Source: Clostridiales bacterium
GTDB taxonomy: Bacteria > Bacillota_A > Clostridia > Christensenellales > Borkfalkiaceae
Length of the DNA stretch: 14,788 bases
NCBI GenBank assembly: GCA_015055785.1
Contig: SVHQ01000024.1
Location: 1 to 14,788, forward strand
Direction of reading: 5' to 3'
Both the position numbers and the translations under genes were made by a program. The notes under the pieces are model-generated. The model was not told the DNA's origin, ran no database searches, and was given only the letters and a program-made list of their open reading frames with translations. Positions 13,150 to 14,788 of the stretch are shown piece after piece; the first letter of the stretch is position 1, and every line of letters starts with the position of its first letter.

Positions 13150-14436
13150 ATGAAAAATAAAAAGCTTTTTGCTTGCTTACTTGCAGGCATATTAGCGTGT
13201 CCGCTTGGCGTCGGGTCTTTCCCGGCGTCTGCGGAAACGTGGGCAACAAATTTTAAAGGCGTCATTACGGAAACCGGGGACGACGGGTTCGTATATACCA
13301 ATTATTACATCAATAAAAATGAATGGTTGATTGGCGATGGCGTTGTATTGCCTAATTATAGTTCTTCCAAGGAAAAGGATTATATGCGCTTTTTGGATTG
13401 CAACAATCGTTCGCTTTTCGGTCCTCGCGCGCGTTATGAAGATTTTGTGTGCCGTTTTTCGGTGATTATGAATGATATCGAACTGGCAGGAGCCGGCGCT
13501 TCTTTCGGTTTGTCGTTCAATAGAAAGACGTTGTATTCTTATGCCAACGATTGTGCAGGGATTTTGTTCGTGAAATCGGACGAAGGGACGGCGGTTCGTG
13601 TTACGCAAGGCAACTTGGATAAATCGGCAGGCGGCAGCGTTTGGTTGCAGTATCAAGAGGATAATTCCATCGATTTATGGGCGGAAAAGGGCGGTAAGTT
13701 CGACTTTATGGTTGTAAAATCGGGGGATACCGCACAAATTTATTACGCAAAAGCAGGCAATACGGAAGATTTGAAGATTCTTCGCGCAACCGTTTCAAAC
13801 GTAGGCGGGGAAGGCTTGATTGCAATGTGTGGACTGATGGGCGTAAACTTCCAGTTGGATAATTTCGGCGTTTGGAATTTGAATGACGAAAGTGATAAGT
13901 TGAGCGAATATACGTTTAACGGTTCTGTGTCGGCAAGCGGTAGCCAAGCGGTGGTAGGACGGGGCGGGAGTTTGACTTCTGCCAAGGCTTATGAAGACGC
14001 GTCAGTTACCTATAATTTGAAGTTGACGGCAGGAAGTTCGTTTGTTTGTACAATAGGCGAGGAAACGATTGAGTTTACGGCAGACGGCAATATTACGGGG
14101 AGTAAAGGGCTTGCGCTTGTAAATAAGAGTACCGTTAATTTCTCGGCGTTTGCAAAGGGCTCTGGTGTGCGTTTGCGTAAGATAGGTTCACTTCTTTACG
14201 TGGATATAAAGGGTGAAAACGGTTATATGGCGCAGGCGATTTTTAGCGGCGCGGCAAAGGAAACGAAATTCGGCTTGAAAGCTGGGGCAGACGCTTCGTT
14301 GATTGTAGATACGCCCGCAATTGTTTCGTTGGCAGGTACGATGGAAATTGCTACCAAGGATTACGACCCGAACGTAGACGTTGACCCGATGGCGCCGAAG
14401 GATATATCGTTTAATGAGTATTACGGAGTGAAATAA
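13150..14436 (+). CDS. Secreted beta-sandwich protein, possibly lectin-like; function unknown
   Basis: Exported 428-residue protein. ATG 13150 follows AAGGAG (13139-13144). A signal peptide covers 1-28 with a clear cleavage site after PASA. The mature part reads as alternating beta strands in two regions. About 35-245 looks like a concanavalin/LamG-type sandwich (DFVCRFSVIMND, GASFGLSFNR, FDFMVVKSGDTAQIYYAK, NFQLDNFGVWNL), similar in style to sugar-binding or DUF1080-like folds. About 250-400 is a second, Ser/Gly/Ala-rich strand repeat. The tail DYDPNVDVDPMAPKDI is rich in Asp and Pro. No lipobox, sortase motif or catalytic signature was found. Lying between the importer and a putative glycosidase lipoprotein, it may bind the same polysaccharide; this rests on position and fold impression only. 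Confidence 0.85.
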   Translation: MKNKKLFACLLAGILACPLGVGSFPASAETWATNFKGVITETGDDGFVYTNYYINKNEWLIGDGVVLPNYSSSKEKDYMRFLDCNNRSLFGPRARYEDFVCRFSVIMNDIELAGAGASFGLSFNRKTLYSYANDCAGILFVKSDEGTAVRVTQGNLDKSAGGSVWLQYQEDNSIDLWAEKGGKFDFMVVKSGDTAQIYYAKAGNTEDLKILRATVSNVGGEGLIAMCGLMGVNFQLDNFGVWNLNDESDKLSEYTFNGSVSASGSQAVVGRGGSLTSAKAYEDASVTYNLKLTAGSSFVCTIGEETIEFTADGNITGSKGLALVNKSTVNFSAFAKGSGVRLRKIGSLLYVDIKGENGYMAQAIFSGAAKETKFGLKAGADASLIVDTPAIVSLAGTMEIATKDYDPNVDVDPMAPKDISFNEYYGVK

Positions 14437-14437
14437 G

Positions 14438-14788
14438 ATGAAAAAATGGTTAAAAAATATCGTTAATTTTTTACTCTTAGGGACAATATTATTATCGGGT
14501 ATTGCTTGTAAAGATACGGGAGATAGCGGTAACAAAGGGCCTTTTACGGATGAACCTGCGCCTATCTTGACGTCTACGACGGATACGACGATTGCAAATA
14601 TGAATAGAAGCAATATGTTCGGGATTTGTGAATTGCCTTCCGAGTTTGGCGGCGGTTCGACTGAAAAAGAAACGACGATAGAGTTTGTTGCGGATTCGTG
14701 TAAAAATCTCGGTGTAAAGAGTATGCGCGTGTGGATGCACTTAAAAATGGTCTTTACGCGCGATGACGATTCGGACGAGCTGTTCTTC
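14438..14788 (+). CDS. Lipoprotein, probably N-terminus of a TIM-barrel glycoside hydrolase; cut by window end
   Basis: The frame is open from ATG 14438 to the right edge (117 codons). GGAG at 14425-14428 lies 9 bases upstream, and the previous stop ends 1 base before the start. Residues 1-23 form a signal peptide ending SGIAC, with Cys24 the probable lipid anchor, then a Thr/Ser/Pro-rich linker to about 50. NRSNMFGICELPSEFG (56-71) and NLGVKSMRVWMHL (90-102) read like the first strand and first helix-strand unit of a clan GH-A barrel, where a conserved Arg after the second strand is common. The catalytic residues would lie outside the window, so the family cannot be named. Position after a sugar importer favours an extracellular glycosidase. 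Confidence 0.8.
   Translation, partial: MKKWLKNIVNFLLLGTILLSGIACKDTGDSGNKGPFTDEPAPILTSTTDTTIANMNRSNMFGICELPSEFGGGSTEKETTIEFVADSCKNLGVKSMRVWMHLKMVFTRDDDSDELFF

Noticed and set aside
13192..13656. 154-codon minus-strand open frame
   Set aside because: Antisense to a gene with clear ribosome site and signal peptide; no family features.

Overview
The window looks like part of a carbohydrate-utilisation locus from a low-to-mid G+C Gram-positive anaerobe, probably an uncultured gut or rumen Clostridium-like lineage (Christensenellales/Borkfalkiaceae-like is my guess from protein style, not proven). Supporting signs are strong AGGAGG-type ribosome sites, lipoprotein and Sec signal peptides starting MKK/MRNKK, a CUT1-type sugar ABC importer with a lipoprotein binding protein and no ATPase gene beside it, Big_2 domains, and an AraC-type regulator. 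No RNA genes, insertion sequences, CRISPR arrays or phage genes were seen.

Layout. 1-1700 (+): 3' part of a GH3 beta-glycosidase gene cut by the window edge. 1715-1743: strong hairpin terminator shared by two converging genes. 1750-2604 (-): AraC-family regulator with its own near-consensus promoter. 2605-2965: AT-rich divergent control region with two dyads and an extended -10 promoter for the rightward genes. 2966-5939 (+): secreted lipoprotein with Big_2 domains and four C-terminal beta-rich modules, split into two reading frames by one extra base in an A7 tract at 4359-4365. 5957-6088 (+): a 43-residue peptide gene. 6111-9626 (+): a 1171-residue secreted protein with seven modules of the same family. 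9647-9685: two adjacent hairpins. 9705-13140 (+): permease, binding lipoprotein, permease of a sugar importer. 13150-14436 (+): secreted beta-sandwich protein. 14438 to window end (+): start of a lipoprotein that looks like the front of a TIM-barrel glycosidase.

Working model (inference): the AraC protein senses a sugar and controls the divergent rightward cluster. The secreted modular proteins bind a polysaccharide outside the cell, the lipoprotein enzyme at the right edge and others outside the window cut it, the importer takes up oligosaccharides, and the GH3 enzyme finishes hydrolysis, probably in the cytoplasm. The most unusual items are the ~118-residue module family that fills two neighbouring secreted proteins, the A7 frameshift that joins or separates those modules from a lipoprotein, and the small peptide gene between the two giants.
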